The notes beneath the pieces were generated by a model that ran no database searches, was not told the origin of the DNA, and saw nothing but the letters and a program-made list of their open reading frames with translations. Positions 1-7,762 of a stretch of DNA of 64,000 nucleotides are shown here, in pieces. The stretch lies in the NCBI GenBank assembly GCA_036389255.1, contig DASVQI010000029.1:62001-126000 (forward strand). The letters run 5' to 3'. The translations under genes and the position numbers were made by a program. The first letter of the stretch is position 1; every line of letters begins with the position of its first letter. This stretch comes from JACVRN01 sp036389255. Lineage in GTDB: Bacteria; Acidobacteriota; Blastocatellia; Pyrinomonadales; Pyrinomonadaceae.

Positions 1-342
1 AATGATGCTCTGGTCTTCGCAGAGCAGGAAGGGACGGGGCGCGAGCGTGTAGACCGGATGCACGGCTTCCAGTATTCGATACTCGCGCGCCATGTCGTGC
101 GCCTTCGGCGGCACAGGCCCGAACGGCGGACGCCGCATCACGAACTCCTGCTCTCCGAAGCGCAGTAGATAGGTCAGGTTCGAGTGGCCGCCCGGAAACT
201 GCTCTACCGTCATGGGGGCAGTCGAGTCGAACTCTTCGCCCAGCACCTCTCTGAGCTTTTGGCGCGCGAATCCGGCGAGCGCGTCCCATTCAAGCTGTTC
301 GCTCGGGCGTACCGCTCTCGTATCTGATGAATCGGTCGTCAC
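1..342 (-). CDS. Phosphotransferase (APH/ACAD10-11 kinase-like), N-terminal part, cut by window edge
   Basis: Translating the minus strand from a GTG at 340-342 gives 114 open codons that run off the left edge, so only the N-terminal lobe is present. Seen: a glycine-rich segment FPGGHSNLTYLLRF near residue 40, followed by EFVMRRPP with the lobe's basic residues and AHDMAREYRILEAV. This is the usual beginning of the aminoglycoside-phosphotransferase-like kinases fused to or paired with acyl-CoA dehydrogenases (ACAD10/ACAD11, LvaA). In those families the enzyme phosphorylates a hydroxyl on a hydroxyacyl-CoA. The GTG lies 14 bases after the stop of the preceding thioesterase and has a GAAGAGA ribosome site. 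It is the last visible gene of the long minus-strand run. The catalytic loop lies outside the window, so activity cannot be judged. Confidence 0.8.
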   Translation of the reverse strand, partial: MTTDSSDTRAVRPSEQLEWDALAGFARQKLREVLGEEFDSTAPMTVEQFPGGHSNLTYLLRFGEQEFVMRRPPFGPVPPKAHDMAREYRILEAVHPVYTLAPRPFLLCEDQSII

Positions 343-356
343 GCGTTTCTCTTCAA

Positions 357-857
357 TCAGGTACGGAAGATGATGCAGGTCGTCGTGCCGTGCGCGTAGA
401 GCTTTCCCTGCTCGTCCACGACTCTGCCTTCGGCTGTGGCCGTGCGCCCGCCCACGTAAATCACCTCCGCCTCGCACCTGACGGTGCCTGTCTCAGCCTT
501 TATGGCGCGCACGAAGTTCACCTTTATCTCAAGCGTCGTGTAGCCCGCACCGGCAGGCAGCATGGAATGTACGGCGCATCCCATAGCGGAATCCAGAAGA
601 GTCGCCGCCAGTCCTCCGTGAACTACTCCAATCGGATTGTAGTGATACTCGGCGGGCTCTACTGTGAAGACGGCGCGGCCTTCCGAAAGCTCCGCGATGT
701 TAAAGTTCATCAGCGAGCCTATGGGCGGTCGCGGCAACTCTCCGGTCACGATTTTTTGCAGGTACTCAAGCCCGGACAACTTGCGCCCGGCTTCCGCCAG
801 CGCGCGCGGGTCTTCCCAAGTGATTGTTCTGGTGCGCGTCTCTTTATGGTCGCTCAT
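357..857 (-). CDS. PaaI-type hotdog thioesterase (copy 1)
   Basis: Predicted 166-residue hotdog-fold acyl-CoA thioesterase. The core NPIGVVHGGLAATLLDSAMG carries the HGG motif and the acidic residue of the PaaI family; LEIKVNFVRAI and YAHGTTTCI follow as in other members. I place the start at ATG 855-857, preceded by AAGGAGAC at good spacing. The longer open frame upstream overlaps the crotonase gene and has no ribosome site. Family role: releasing CoA from small or aromatic acyl thioesters, often as a safety valve in catabolic pathways. It lies 22 bases after the crotonase gene and is paralogous to the thioesterase at 3907-4386. Substrate is unknown. Confidence 0.88.
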   Translation of the reverse strand: MSDHKETRTRTITWEDPRALAEAGRKLSGLEYLQKIVTGELPRPPIGSLMNFNIAELSEGRAVFTVEPAEYHYNPIGVVHGGLAATLLDSAMGCAVHSMLPAGAGYTTLEIKVNFVRAIKAETGTVRCEAEVIYVGGRTATAEGRVVDEQGKLYAHGTTTCIIFRT

Positions 858-879
858 AGTCTCCTTAATCCGATTGAGC

Positions 880-1674
880 CTATCCTTTGCCGCCGAATAC
901 TGCCTTGCGCTTCTGGACGAAGGCCGTGACGCCCTCCATAAAGTCCGGCGAATGAAAGCAGGCGTCCTGACTGACCGCTTCAAATTCGAGCGCAGACGCA
1001 AGGTCGCTGTGAGCGCTGTGGTTGAGCGCGGCTTTTATCTTCGCCAGAGCAATCTGCGGAGCGGAAGTTAAACGCGCGGCAATCGCGTCAACGGTCGCGT
1101 CCAGTTCCGTAAACGGCACTACTCGGTTGACCAGCCCGAGGCGCAGGGCTTCCTCCGCGCTTACAATCTCACCCATGGTCATCAGCTCAAACGCTTTCTG
1201 GTAACCGACCATGCGCGGCAGTATGAAGGTGCTGCCGCCGTCCGGCATCAAGCCTATCTTGACGAAGACCTGTCCGAAGAGAGCCTGTTCCGAAGCTATA
1301 ATCATGTCGCAGGCCAGCGCGTAGTTGTGGCCCACGCCGACCGCGTGGCCGTGTACGCGCGCGATGATTGGAACCGGCAGATTTCGCATGGCCATGATAG
1401 TCGGATTGACTTTTTCACGAATCGCACGCGTCACATCATAATTGGCTATGTCTGTCGCGCTCGTCGCCGCGAGGTCTGCTCCGGCGCAGAAGGAATCGCC
1501 AGCGCCCGTCAGTATAACGACGCGCGTCCCGTCCGCTTCGGAATTTTGCATGGCGTCGCGCATCAATTCAATCATCTCGTGGTCAACAGAGTTTCGCCGC
1601 TCGGGGCGATTGATGGTGATGCGCTTGATGCCGTCCTGAAGTGTCACGAGCAGCTTCTCTGCACGGTCTGTCAT
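880..1674 (-). CDS. Crotonase-family enoyl-CoA hydratase/isomerase, PaaG-like
   Basis: Crotonase-fold protein of 264 residues, normal family length. The CoA/oxyanion-hole segments are FCAGADLAA (about 62-70) and HGHAVGVGHNYALACD (about 110-125). The two glutamates that catalyse water addition in classic enoyl-CoA hydratase are not seen: the first site reads VGVGHNYAL instead of a GGGCEL-type motif and the second reads IGLMPDGGSTFILPR. The PDGG aspartate is the catalytic residue of PaaG-type isomerases, so double-bond isomerisation or epoxide/oxepin-type chemistry is more likely than simple hydration. True hydration in this run could be done by the MaoC proteins. It sits 80 bases downstream of the MaoC gene at 1755-2216. 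Confidence 0.88.
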   Translation of the reverse strand: MTDRAEKLLVTLQDGIKRITINRPERRNSVDHEMIELMRDAMQNSEADGTRVVILTGAGDSFCAGADLAATSATDIANYDVTRAIREKVNPTIMAMRNLPVPIIARVHGHAVGVGHNYALACDMIIASEQALFGQVFVKIGLMPDGGSTFILPRMVGYQKAFELMTMGEIVSAEEALRLGLVNRVVPFTELDATVDAIAARLTSAPQIALAKIKAALNHSAHSDLASALEFEAVSQDACFHSPDFMEGVTAFVQKRKAVFGGKG

Positions 1675-1754
1675 TATCTTTGCTCCTGTGGAAAAAGTGA
1701 GCGAGCCCGCCGGTAAAAAGCTTTACACCGTCAGGCTAGCTCAAGGCTTAACGC

Positions 1755-2216
1755 TTACACGTAATATCGTACGAGCCATTCGGCCACGCAGCAGGGCTTG
1801 TCGCTGCCTTCGCGCTCAACCGTCGCGCTCCATGTGGCCTGCAAGCCTCCGTCAATCTCTTTGACTTCCGAGAGGGTGAAGCGGGCGCGTATGCGTGCGC
1901 CTGCGGGCACGGGACTGACAAAGCGCACGCGGTTCAGGCCGTAGTTGATTCCCATGCGAAGTCCCCCGACTACCCGCGCCCGCTTCATCAATTCACTGAG
2001 GAGTGAGAGGGTCAGGAAGCCGTGCGCGATTGTCGTCTTAAAGGGCGACTCGCGCTCGGCGCGCTCCGGCTCCGTGTGAATCCACTGCCGGTCTTCGGTC
2101 GCTTCGGCAAAGAGGTTTATGCGCTCCTGCGTTACCTCGAACCAGTCGCTCGCGGCCACCTCCTGACCAACGCGCTCCCGAAGCTCATCTAAATTCTTAA
2201 TCTGCGGCGCAGCCAT
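1755..2216 (-). CDS. MaoC-like (R)-specific enoyl-CoA hydratase
   Basis: Single hotdog-domain MaoC protein of 153 residues. The hydratase-2 signature is intact: FAEATEDRQWIHTEPERA supplies the catalytic Asp (about residue 42) and His (about 47), followed by IAHGFLTLSLL. Family members add water to trans-2-enoyl-CoA to give the (R)-3-hydroxyacyl-CoA, or act on related unsaturated thioesters. It starts 12 bases after the acyl-CoA dehydrogenase stop and is clearly co-transcribed with it, which fits hydration of the enoyl-CoA made by that enzyme. Its chain-length preference cannot be read from the sequence. Confidence 0.9.
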   Translation of the reverse strand: MAAPQIKNLDELRERVGQEVAASDWFEVTQERINLFAEATEDRQWIHTEPERAERESPFKTTIAHGFLTLSLLSELMKRARVVGGLRMGINYGLNRVRFVSPVPAGARIRARFTLSEVKEIDGGLQATWSATVEREGSDKPCCVAEWLVRYYV

Positions 2217-2228
2217 CGAATCTCTCCC

Positions 2229-3464
2229 TTACATTCTCTCTTTATACTTACCAAGCTCCATCCTGGCGATTGATTCCAGGTGAACTTCGTCCGGGCCGTC
2301 CGCGAGCCTGAGCGTGCGGGCGTTGGCCCATGACGAGGCGAGGATAAAATCTTCCGAGACGCCGCCGCCGCCATGAGCCTGTATGGCTCTATCCAGCACG
2401 CGCAGCGCAAGGTTCGGCGCGACAACTTTTATCATGGCTATCTCAGAGCGCGCGGCCTTGTTGCCCACGGTGTCCATCATGTAAGCGGCCTTCATAGTCA
2501 GGAGTCTGGCCTGTTCAAGCTCTATGCGGGAATTGGCTATGTCGGCGCGTATAGTCCCCTGCTCTGAGAGAGTCCTGCCGAAGGCCGTGCGCTCCAGCAC
2601 ACGCCTGCACATCTCTTCGAGCGCGCGTTCCGCGATTCCAATCAGCCGCATGCAGTGGTGTATGCGCCCCGGCCCAAGACGGCCCTGCGCTATCTCAAAT
2701 CCCCGCCCCTCTCCCAGAAGTATGTTCGACGCGGGCACGCGCACGTTATCGAAGATTATCTCTGCGTGGCCGTGCGGCGCGTGGTCGTAGCCGAAGACCG
2801 TCAGCATCCGCACAACGTTTACGCCCGGCGCGTCCATTGGCACAAGTATCATGGTCTGCTGGCGGTGTTTGGGGGCGTTCGGGTCTGTCTTGCCCATGAA
2901 GACAGCCACCTTGCAGCGAGGGTCGCCAGCGCCGCTCGCCCACCATTTGCGACCATTGATGACGTACTCGTCGCCGTCGCGCACTATGCTTGAGCGAATG
3001 TTGCTGGCGTCCGAAGAAGCCACGTCCGGCTCCGTCATGGCAAAGCAGGAGCGTATCTCGCCTTCGGCCAAGGGTCGAAGCCATTGCTTCTTCTGCTCCT
3101 CTGTGCCGTATCGCGCAAGCACCTCCATGTTGCCGGTGTCGGGCGCGCTACAGTTGAAAATCTCCGGCGCGAAGGCAGTGGAAGTTCCCATCAGCTCAGC
3201 CATCGGAGCGTATTCCAGATTCGTCAGTTCAGCGCCGTACTCGCTCTCAGGCAGGAACAGATTCCAGAGCCCTTCCTCTCTGGCCTTCTCCTTCAGCTCT
3301 TCCATAAGGGGAATCGGCTGCCAGCGCTCGCCCTGCTCTATCTGCTCGTGAAAGAGCTTCTCATTCGGGTAGACGTGCTCCCGCATGAAGGCGCGCAGCC
3401 TGTGATAAATCTCTCTCGCGCGCGGGCTGACAATAAAGCCAAGATACGGGTCGTCCGGTTTCAT
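2229..3464 (-). CDS. Acyl-CoA dehydrogenase, ACAD10/11 (LvaC) type
   Basis: Flavoprotein of 411 residues with the full acyl-CoA dehydrogenase fold: N-terminal helices, FAMTEPDVASSDASN (FAD/substrate loop), the middle beta domain, FGYDHAPHGHAEIIFDNVRV, and the C-terminal helical domain with AFGRTLSEQ and QAHGGGGVSEDF. Where classic enzymes have the catalytic Glu in an EGT motif, this one reads RLADGPDEVHLE (Asp about 389), the form typical of ACAD10/ACAD11 and LvaC. Those proteins act with a phosphotransferase to convert 4-hydroxyacyl-CoA (via 4-phosphoacyl-CoA) into an enoyl-CoA. The matching kinase is encoded at 1-342 in the same run. The 4-hydroxyacyl substrate is inference from this pairing. 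Confidence 0.9.
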   Translation of the reverse strand: MKPDDPYLGFIVSPRAREIYHRLRAFMREHVYPNEKLFHEQIEQGERWQPIPLMEELKEKAREEGLWNLFLPESEYGAELTNLEYAPMAELMGTSTAFAPEIFNCSAPDTGNMEVLARYGTEEQKKQWLRPLAEGEIRSCFAMTEPDVASSDASNIRSSIVRDGDEYVINGRKWWASGAGDPRCKVAVFMGKTDPNAPKHRQQTMILVPMDAPGVNVVRMLTVFGYDHAPHGHAEIIFDNVRVPASNILLGEGRGFEIAQGRLGPGRIHHCMRLIGIAERALEEMCRRVLERTAFGRTLSEQGTIRADIANSRIELEQARLLTMKAAYMMDTVGNKAARSEIAMIKVVAPNLALRVLDRAIQAHGGGGVSEDFILASSWANARTLRLADGPDEVHLESIARMELGKYKERM

Positions 3465-3489
3465 CAGTAGCTCCCTCGCAGTTGCCTGA

Positions 3490-3888
3490 TTACCTTTCGT
3501 CTCTCTTTCTCACGACGCCTGTGGCTTCGCCGCTCATGACCTCTTTGCCGTGCTGGTTGCGGCAGCTCCATCTTGATTTCAACTGGTGAAATTGCTCAGC
3601 CTCTTCAAGCTCCACAATCGTCACCTCGCAGCGCACAGTGTCGCCAGCAAAGACGGGCCTGTGAAAATGAAAGCGCATCTCGCGGGCTATGAAGTTTATG
3701 TCGCCGCCGATTTTAGTCGGCAGCGTGGCGGTCAAGAGCCCGTGTACCATGAGGCGGCCAGCCTCATCCGGCATCATGTGATGAGTCCCCTCGTCGCCCG
3801 AGAGCTTGCCGAAGAGACGTATATCGTCCTCCGTGAAGGTTCGCTCCCATGAGATAACATCGCCGGTCTTCATCACGCGGTCTTCCAC
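3490..3888 (-). CDS. Small MaoC/hotdog-fold acyl dehydratase-like protein
   Basis: Protein of about 132 residues with a hotdog fold. FTEDDIRLFGKLSGDEGTHH matches the beginning of MaoC/FAS1-type dehydratase domains, and GRLMVHGLLTATLPTKIGG matches the hotdog helix. The catalytic Asp-x(4)-His spacing is only approximate (GDEGTHHM), so it could be a hydratase, a thioesterase or a non-catalytic partner. The start is uncertain: GTG at 3888, or GTG 3876/ATG 3873 with a GGAAGA site upstream. It is 25 bases upstream of the ACAD10/11-like gene and 18 bases after the second thioesterase, so it belongs to the same transcript. Confidence 0.75.
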   Translation of the reverse strand: MEDRVMKTGDVISWERTFTEDDIRLFGKLSGDEGTHHMMPDEAGRLMVHGLLTATLPTKIGGDINFIAREMRFHFHRPVFAGDTVRCEVTIVELEEAEQFHQLKSRWSCRNQHGKEVMSGEATGVVRKRDER

Positions 3889-3906
3889 TTTCGCGACTCC
3901 ATATTA

Positions 3907-4386
3907 TCAAGCGCGGAACAGCATGCAGGTGGCTGTGCCGTGCGCGTAGAGCTTCCCCTGCTCGTCCATGACGCGCCCCTCCGCGTAGGCCGTGCGCGAG
4001 CCCGCGTGTATCACCCGCGCCTCGCAGCGCACAGTTCCGGCATCACCCCTTATAGGCCGGACGTAATTTATCTTCATCTCAAGCGTGGTGAAGATTTTGC
4101 CCGCAGTCATCATGGTGTTGATGGCGCAGCCGGTGGCGGAATCGAGCAGCGTCGCGGCTAGGCCGCCGTGCGCTATGCCTATGCCGTTGTGGTGACGCTC
4201 GTCCGGCACTACAGTTACGACTGCATAGCCTTCGCTCACCTCCACGATTCTGAAGCCCATCAAGCGGGCCATGCCTGATTGCGGCAACTCGCCCGCCGCG
4301 AGCTTCCGCATGTACTCTAGCCCGCTCATGCCGCTCCGGGCTTCAGCTTTATCCTCGGATTGCTCTTCGCCTTTTATGCTTGTCAT
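3907..4386 (-). CDS. PaaI-type hotdog thioesterase (copy 2)
   Basis: Predicted 159-residue thioesterase closely related to the one at 357-857: both share a GLEY.(R/Q)K...GELP N-terminal segment, HGGLAATLLDSA.GCA, and the ending DEQGKLYAHGT.TC..FR. The HGG core and the conserved Asp are present. The first 20 residues are charged and probably disordered. It lies 26 bases after the SDR gene. Two near-paralogues in one operon suggest a recent tandem-type duplication later separated by other genes, or two thioesterases for different acyl intermediates. Confidence 0.88.
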   Translation of the reverse strand: MTSIKGEEQSEDKAEARSGMSGLEYMRKLAAGELPQSGMARLMGFRIVEVSEGYAVVTVVPDERHHNGIGIAHGGLAATLLDSATGCAINTMMTAGKIFTTLEMKINYVRPIRGDAGTVRCEARVIHAGSRTAYAEGRVMDEQGKLYAHGTATCMLFRA

Positions 4387-4412
4387 CTTCCTCCGGCCCC
4401 TACGCGAAAATC

Positions 4413-5234
4413 TTATAGCCCGCCCGTTACTTCAAGCACCTGCCCGGAAACGTAATCGCTCAGGGGAGAGGCGAAAAAGAGCACAGCGCCTGCGGCCTCT
4501 TCCGGCGTGCCGCCGCGCCCCATAGGAATCATGCGGAAAGCAATCTCGCGGTTCTGTTGAGGGATGCCGAGGCTTATGTCCGCCGACTCTCTTTGAAGCC
4601 GCTCGCCCGCTTCCTTCGCCTGAGTCAGGCGCGTTTCTATAAAGCCGAAGGCGACGGCGTTCACCTGTATGTTGAACTGGCCCCACTCCTTCGCAAGCGT
4701 CTTGGTCACGCCGATTATCCCGGCCTTACCGGCAGCATAGTTGGCCTGCCCCGCGTTGCCGCGCGTGCCTGTAGTGGAGCTGACGTTGACTATCTTTCTT
4801 GCGAGGGCGCGGCCCTGCTCCTCCTTCTCTCGCTTGGCAGTCTCGCGCAGGTATTCTGCGGCGGCGCGTATGATGCGAAAAGGCGCTGTCAGATGAACCT
4901 CCAGCATGGCCTGCCACTGCTCGTCAGTCATCTTGTGAATCACGCCGTCCCAAGTGTACCCGGCGTTATTGACGATTGCGTCAACCCGCCCGAACTGAGC
5001 GAGCGTCTCCTTAATCAATCGCGGCGCGAAAGCGCTGGCCGTCACGTCGCCGGGCACGGCCAGCGCCTCGCCGCCCACGCCCGTAATCTGCTCCGCGGCC
5101 TCTCGCGTAGGATTCTCGTCAATATCCGAGAGGACTACGCGAGCGCCGTGAGCGGCGAACAATTCGGCACAGGCGCGACCGATGCCCCGCGCAGCGCCCG
5201 TGATAATCGCCACCCTGCCTTCCATCAGTTGCAT
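4413..5234 (-). CDS. SDR-family oxidoreductase, FabG-like
   Basis: Classical short-chain dehydrogenase/reductase of 273 residues. Visible: TGAARGIG cofactor loop (about 13-20), DVTAS and NNAG (about 90), the catalytic Ser in VNVSSTTGT, and Tyr-x3-Lys in YAAGKAG. An Asp-Ile-Asp after beta-2 (LSDIDEN) suggests NAD rather than NADP. It is slightly longer than FabG because of inserts such as ETAKREKEEQGRALA before the catalytic serine and a helix near 200-225. The likely role is oxidation of a hydroxyacyl-CoA, or reduction of a keto group, in the pathway of this operon. It lies 20 bases after the acyl-CoA ligase gene. Confidence 0.9.
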   Translation of the reverse strand: MQLMEGRVAIITGAARGIGRACAELFAAHGARVVLSDIDENPTREAAEQITGVGGEALAVPGDVTASAFAPRLIKETLAQFGRVDAIVNNAGYTWDGVIHKMTDEQWQAMLEVHLTAPFRIIRAAAEYLRETAKREKEEQGRALARKIVNVSSTTGTRGNAGQANYAAGKAGIIGVTKTLAKEWGQFNIQVNAVAFGFIETRLTQAKEAGERLQRESADISLGIPQQNREIAFRMIPMGRGGTPEEAAGAVLFFASPLSDYVSGQVLEVTGGL

Positions 5235-5254
5235 AAGCTCGTCTCGTTTCTTTG

Positions 5255-6949
5255 CTACTTATCCTTAGCTAGCTCTTCTTCTCTCAAGACGCGGTGCAGA
5301 ATCTTGCCGACGGCTGTTTTCGGCAGGCTCTCTCGGAACTCCACTAGGCCCGGCACCTTGAACTCCGCGAGCCCGCGCTTGCAGTGCTCCATCAGCTCTT
5401 CAGGGGTGGCGGTCGCGCCCTGCTTGAGCACCACGAAGGCTTTGACGGCCTCTCCCCTGTAAGCGTCGGGGATGCCTATGACTCCCGCCTCCATCACGGC
5501 CGGGTGCGTGTAAAGCACGCTTTCGACTTCGGAGGGATAGACGTTGAAGCCGCTCACTATAATCATGTCTTTCTTGCGCTGCACTATGTAGCTGTAGCCG
5601 TCTTCGTCCATGCGAGCAACGTCGCCCGTGTAAAGCCACGTGCGCCCCGCCTCGTCTTTGCGGAGCGCAATCTGTGTCTCGTCCTCCCTGTTCCAGTAGC
5701 CCTTCATCACCTGCGGCCCGGCTATGCAAAGCTCTCCTTCTTCACCCGCGCCGACTTCGCGCGTGCCCGTCTCAAGGTCAACTATCTTGATGTCGGTGTC
5801 GGGCATTGGAAGACCAATGCTGCCGGGCTTTCGTCGCGCGAGCATGGCCGTCGAGTGCGTTACCGGCGAGGCTTCCGAGAGCCCGTAGCCTTCGTTGAGA
5901 GTGCCGCCCGTGACTCGCTCGAACTGCTCTATGACTTCCACCGGCAGGGGCGCGGAGCCGCTATTGAAGGTGCGTATCTTTCCTATGCCGTACTCTATGG
6001 CCTTCGGGTGGTTGAGCAGCGAGATGTAGATTGTCGGAACCGCAGGGAAATAGGTCGGGCTATAGTCGCGTATGGCATTGAGCAGCGCGTCCACGTCGTA
6101 CTTCGGTATGAGCACCTGCTGCGCGCCCTGCCACGTGCCCGACATCATGCCGACCGTGAAGCCGTAGATGTGAAAGTAGGGGATGACCAGCAGGTAAGTC
6201 TCTTCGCCGCGCCGGGGGCTGCGCTGCGCCCACGCCTCAGCCTGAATCACGTTGGCGAAGATGTTGTAGTGCGTGAGCATGGCTCCCTTGGGGACGCCCG
6301 TAGTCCCGCCCGTGTACTGCAACACGGCCACGTCTTCATCAGCATTAATCTCTACGCGAGGCAGTTCCGGCTCATTGACTCCCGCCATCAGGTCGGAGAG
6401 CCTGAGCGTGCCCTCGACCGGCGGGCAAGGAACGGCTGCCGCCGAGTATTCAGCGGCAGAAGTGATGATGACGTTCTCAATGCCGGTCTTATCGCGGACG
6501 GCCAGCGTGACGGGCGCGAGCAGGTCTAAAGTCAGCAGGGCTCGCATGCCAGAATCCTGTGCGACGACCAGCACCTCTCGCGGCGTGTAGAGCGGGTTGA
6601 CGTTCACCACGATTGCGCCGAGTCGCAGGATGGCGAAGGTGGCCACTACGTACTGCGGGCAGTTGGGAAGCATGATGCCGACACGGTCGCCCTGCTTGAT
6701 GCCCAGCCGTAAGAGAGCCGTGGCGAATCTGTATGCCTGCTCTTTTATCTGGCCGTAGGTCAGTTGCGCGCCCAGAAAGGCTGTGGCCGGTTTGTCCGGT
6801 ACTTCTGCGGCCGTCACGCGCAGGATTTCATGAAGCGGCCTGCGCGGGTAGTTCATGTGCGGCTGCACCCAGTAGTCATAATGGTTAAGCCACGGGCGGC
6901 TGGCGTAAATGGAGCCCTCCGTCTCTTCAGCTACTTTGACTTTCGTCAT
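5255..6949 (-). CDS. AMP-forming long-chain acyl-CoA ligase (FadD-like)
   Basis: Adenylate-forming enzyme of 564 residues that activates a carboxylic acid to its CoA thioester through an acyl-adenylate. Motifs: the P-loop-like LQYTGGTTGVPKGAML (about 215), YGLSEASPVTH (about 355), the hinge region YTGDVARMDEDGY with VQRKKDMIIVSGFNVYP, and the C-terminal catalytic Lys in LPKTAVGKILHRVLR. I start at ATG 6947-6949, spaced correctly from AGGAG; the preceding TTG codon is in frame but less likely. It is sandwiched between two SDR genes with 9 and 20 base gaps. As the only ligase in the run it probably performs the entry step. The N-terminal match is to fatty-acid rather than aromatic-acid ligases. 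Confidence 0.92.
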   Translation of the reverse strand: MTKVKVAEETEGSIYASRPWLNHYDYWVQPHMNYPRRPLHEILRVTAAEVPDKPATAFLGAQLTYGQIKEQAYRFATALLRLGIKQGDRVGIMLPNCPQYVVATFAILRLGAIVVNVNPLYTPREVLVVAQDSGMRALLTLDLLAPVTLAVRDKTGIENVIITSAAEYSAAAVPCPPVEGTLRLSDLMAGVNEPELPRVEINADEDVAVLQYTGGTTGVPKGAMLTHYNIFANVIQAEAWAQRSPRRGEETYLLVIPYFHIYGFTVGMMSGTWQGAQQVLIPKYDVDALLNAIRDYSPTYFPAVPTIYISLLNHPKAIEYGIGKIRTFNSGSAPLPVEVIEQFERVTGGTLNEGYGLSEASPVTHSTAMLARRKPGSIGLPMPDTDIKIVDLETGTREVGAGEEGELCIAGPQVMKGYWNREDETQIALRKDEAGRTWLYTGDVARMDEDGYSYIVQRKKDMIIVSGFNVYPSEVESVLYTHPAVMEAGVIGIPDAYRGEAVKAFVVLKQGATATPEELMEHCKRGLAEFKVPGLVEFRESLPKTAVGKILHRVLREEELAKDK

Positions 6950-6961
6950 CAAACATCTCCT

Positions 6962-7738
6962 CTAGACTATTGTTCTTCCCCCATCCACGACGATTGTCTG
7001 GCCGGTGATGTAGTTCGAAGCGTCGGAAGCCAGAAAGACTGCCACACCTTTCAACTCTCCGGCTGCGCCCACGCGCGGGATAGGGTTGCGCGCCTTTATT
7101 ACAGGCTCTGCATATTCTATGGCGGCGTCGGCCAGTCGTGAATGAAAGAAGCCGGGCGCGATGGCGTTGACGCGTATGCCCTGTCGTCCCCAGCTTGCCG
7201 CAAGGTCGCGCGTCAGGCCGAAGAGCCCCGCCTTGCTGGCCGCGTACCCTACGTAGTGCGGCCCGTCCGCTGACGATTGCAGTCCCGAAACGGAAGAGAC
7301 GTTGACGATGCGCCCGTACTCGCGCTTGAGCATCTCACGCCCGGCGGCCTGCGCGAAGAGGAAAGCGCCCGTCAGGTTGATGTCAATCACCTTCTGCCAT
7401 TTATCGAGCGGCATCACCTCTGGACGCTCGCCCCACGAGACGCCCGCGTTGTTCAGTAGAATATCCACTTCGCCGTAGACTTCAATCGTCCTGTCAACGA
7501 CGCGCTGCACATCTTCCGGCACGGACACGTCGCAAAGCTCGCCTTCGACTTGAAAGCCCTCTGCGCGCATCTCCGCTATAGTCGGCTGAAGCCACTCCGC
7601 GCGCCGCGCGCAGAGCATGAGCGAGGCTCCGGCCTCCGCCAGTCCTTCCGCCATCTCGCGCCCCAATCCCCTTGAGCCGCCCGTGACAATCGCCACACGC
7701 CCCGACAGGTCGAACAGCTCTCTCACATGTGCCGTCAT
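6962..7738 (-). CDS. SDR-family oxidoreductase, gluconate/3-oxoacyl reductase type
   Basis: Short-chain dehydrogenase of 258 residues with TGGSRGLG (about 19-26), NNAG (about 95), Ser in VNVSSVSGLQS, and YAASKAG as the Tyr-Lys pair; the C-terminus ITGQTIVVDGG is typical. The residues after beta-2 are CARRAEW, favouring NADP(H), in contrast to the Asp-bearing neighbour at 4413-5234. Two SDRs of opposite cofactor preference around one ligase would allow reduction of an oxo group and later oxidation of a hydroxyl group, as in levulinate-type routes. That assignment is inference. GAGGGAC precedes the ATG. Confidence 0.9.
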   Translation of the reverse strand: MTAHVRELFDLSGRVAIVTGGSRGLGREMAEGLAEAGASLMLCARRAEWLQPTIAEMRAEGFQVEGELCDVSVPEDVQRVVDRTIEVYGEVDILLNNAGVSWGERPEVMPLDKWQKVIDINLTGAFLFAQAAGREMLKREYGRIVNVSSVSGLQSSADGPHYVGYAASKAGLFGLTRDLAASWGRQGIRVNAIAPGFFHSRLADAAIEYAEPVIKARNPIPRVGAAGELKGVAVFLASDASNYITGQTIVVDGGRTIV

Positions 7739-7762
7739 CTTTTGTCCCTCGCCAGCCGCGCT

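Noticed and set aside
357..1001. Longer thioesterase frame with a 48-residue extension
   Set aside because: The extension overlaps the crotonase coding region and has no ribosome site, whereas ATG 857 has AAGGAGAC.
5384..6529. Long plus-strand open frame (381 codons) opposite the acyl-CoA ligase
   Set aside because: It is the antisense of a strongly supported gene in GC-rich DNA, is Arg/His-rich and shows no domain.
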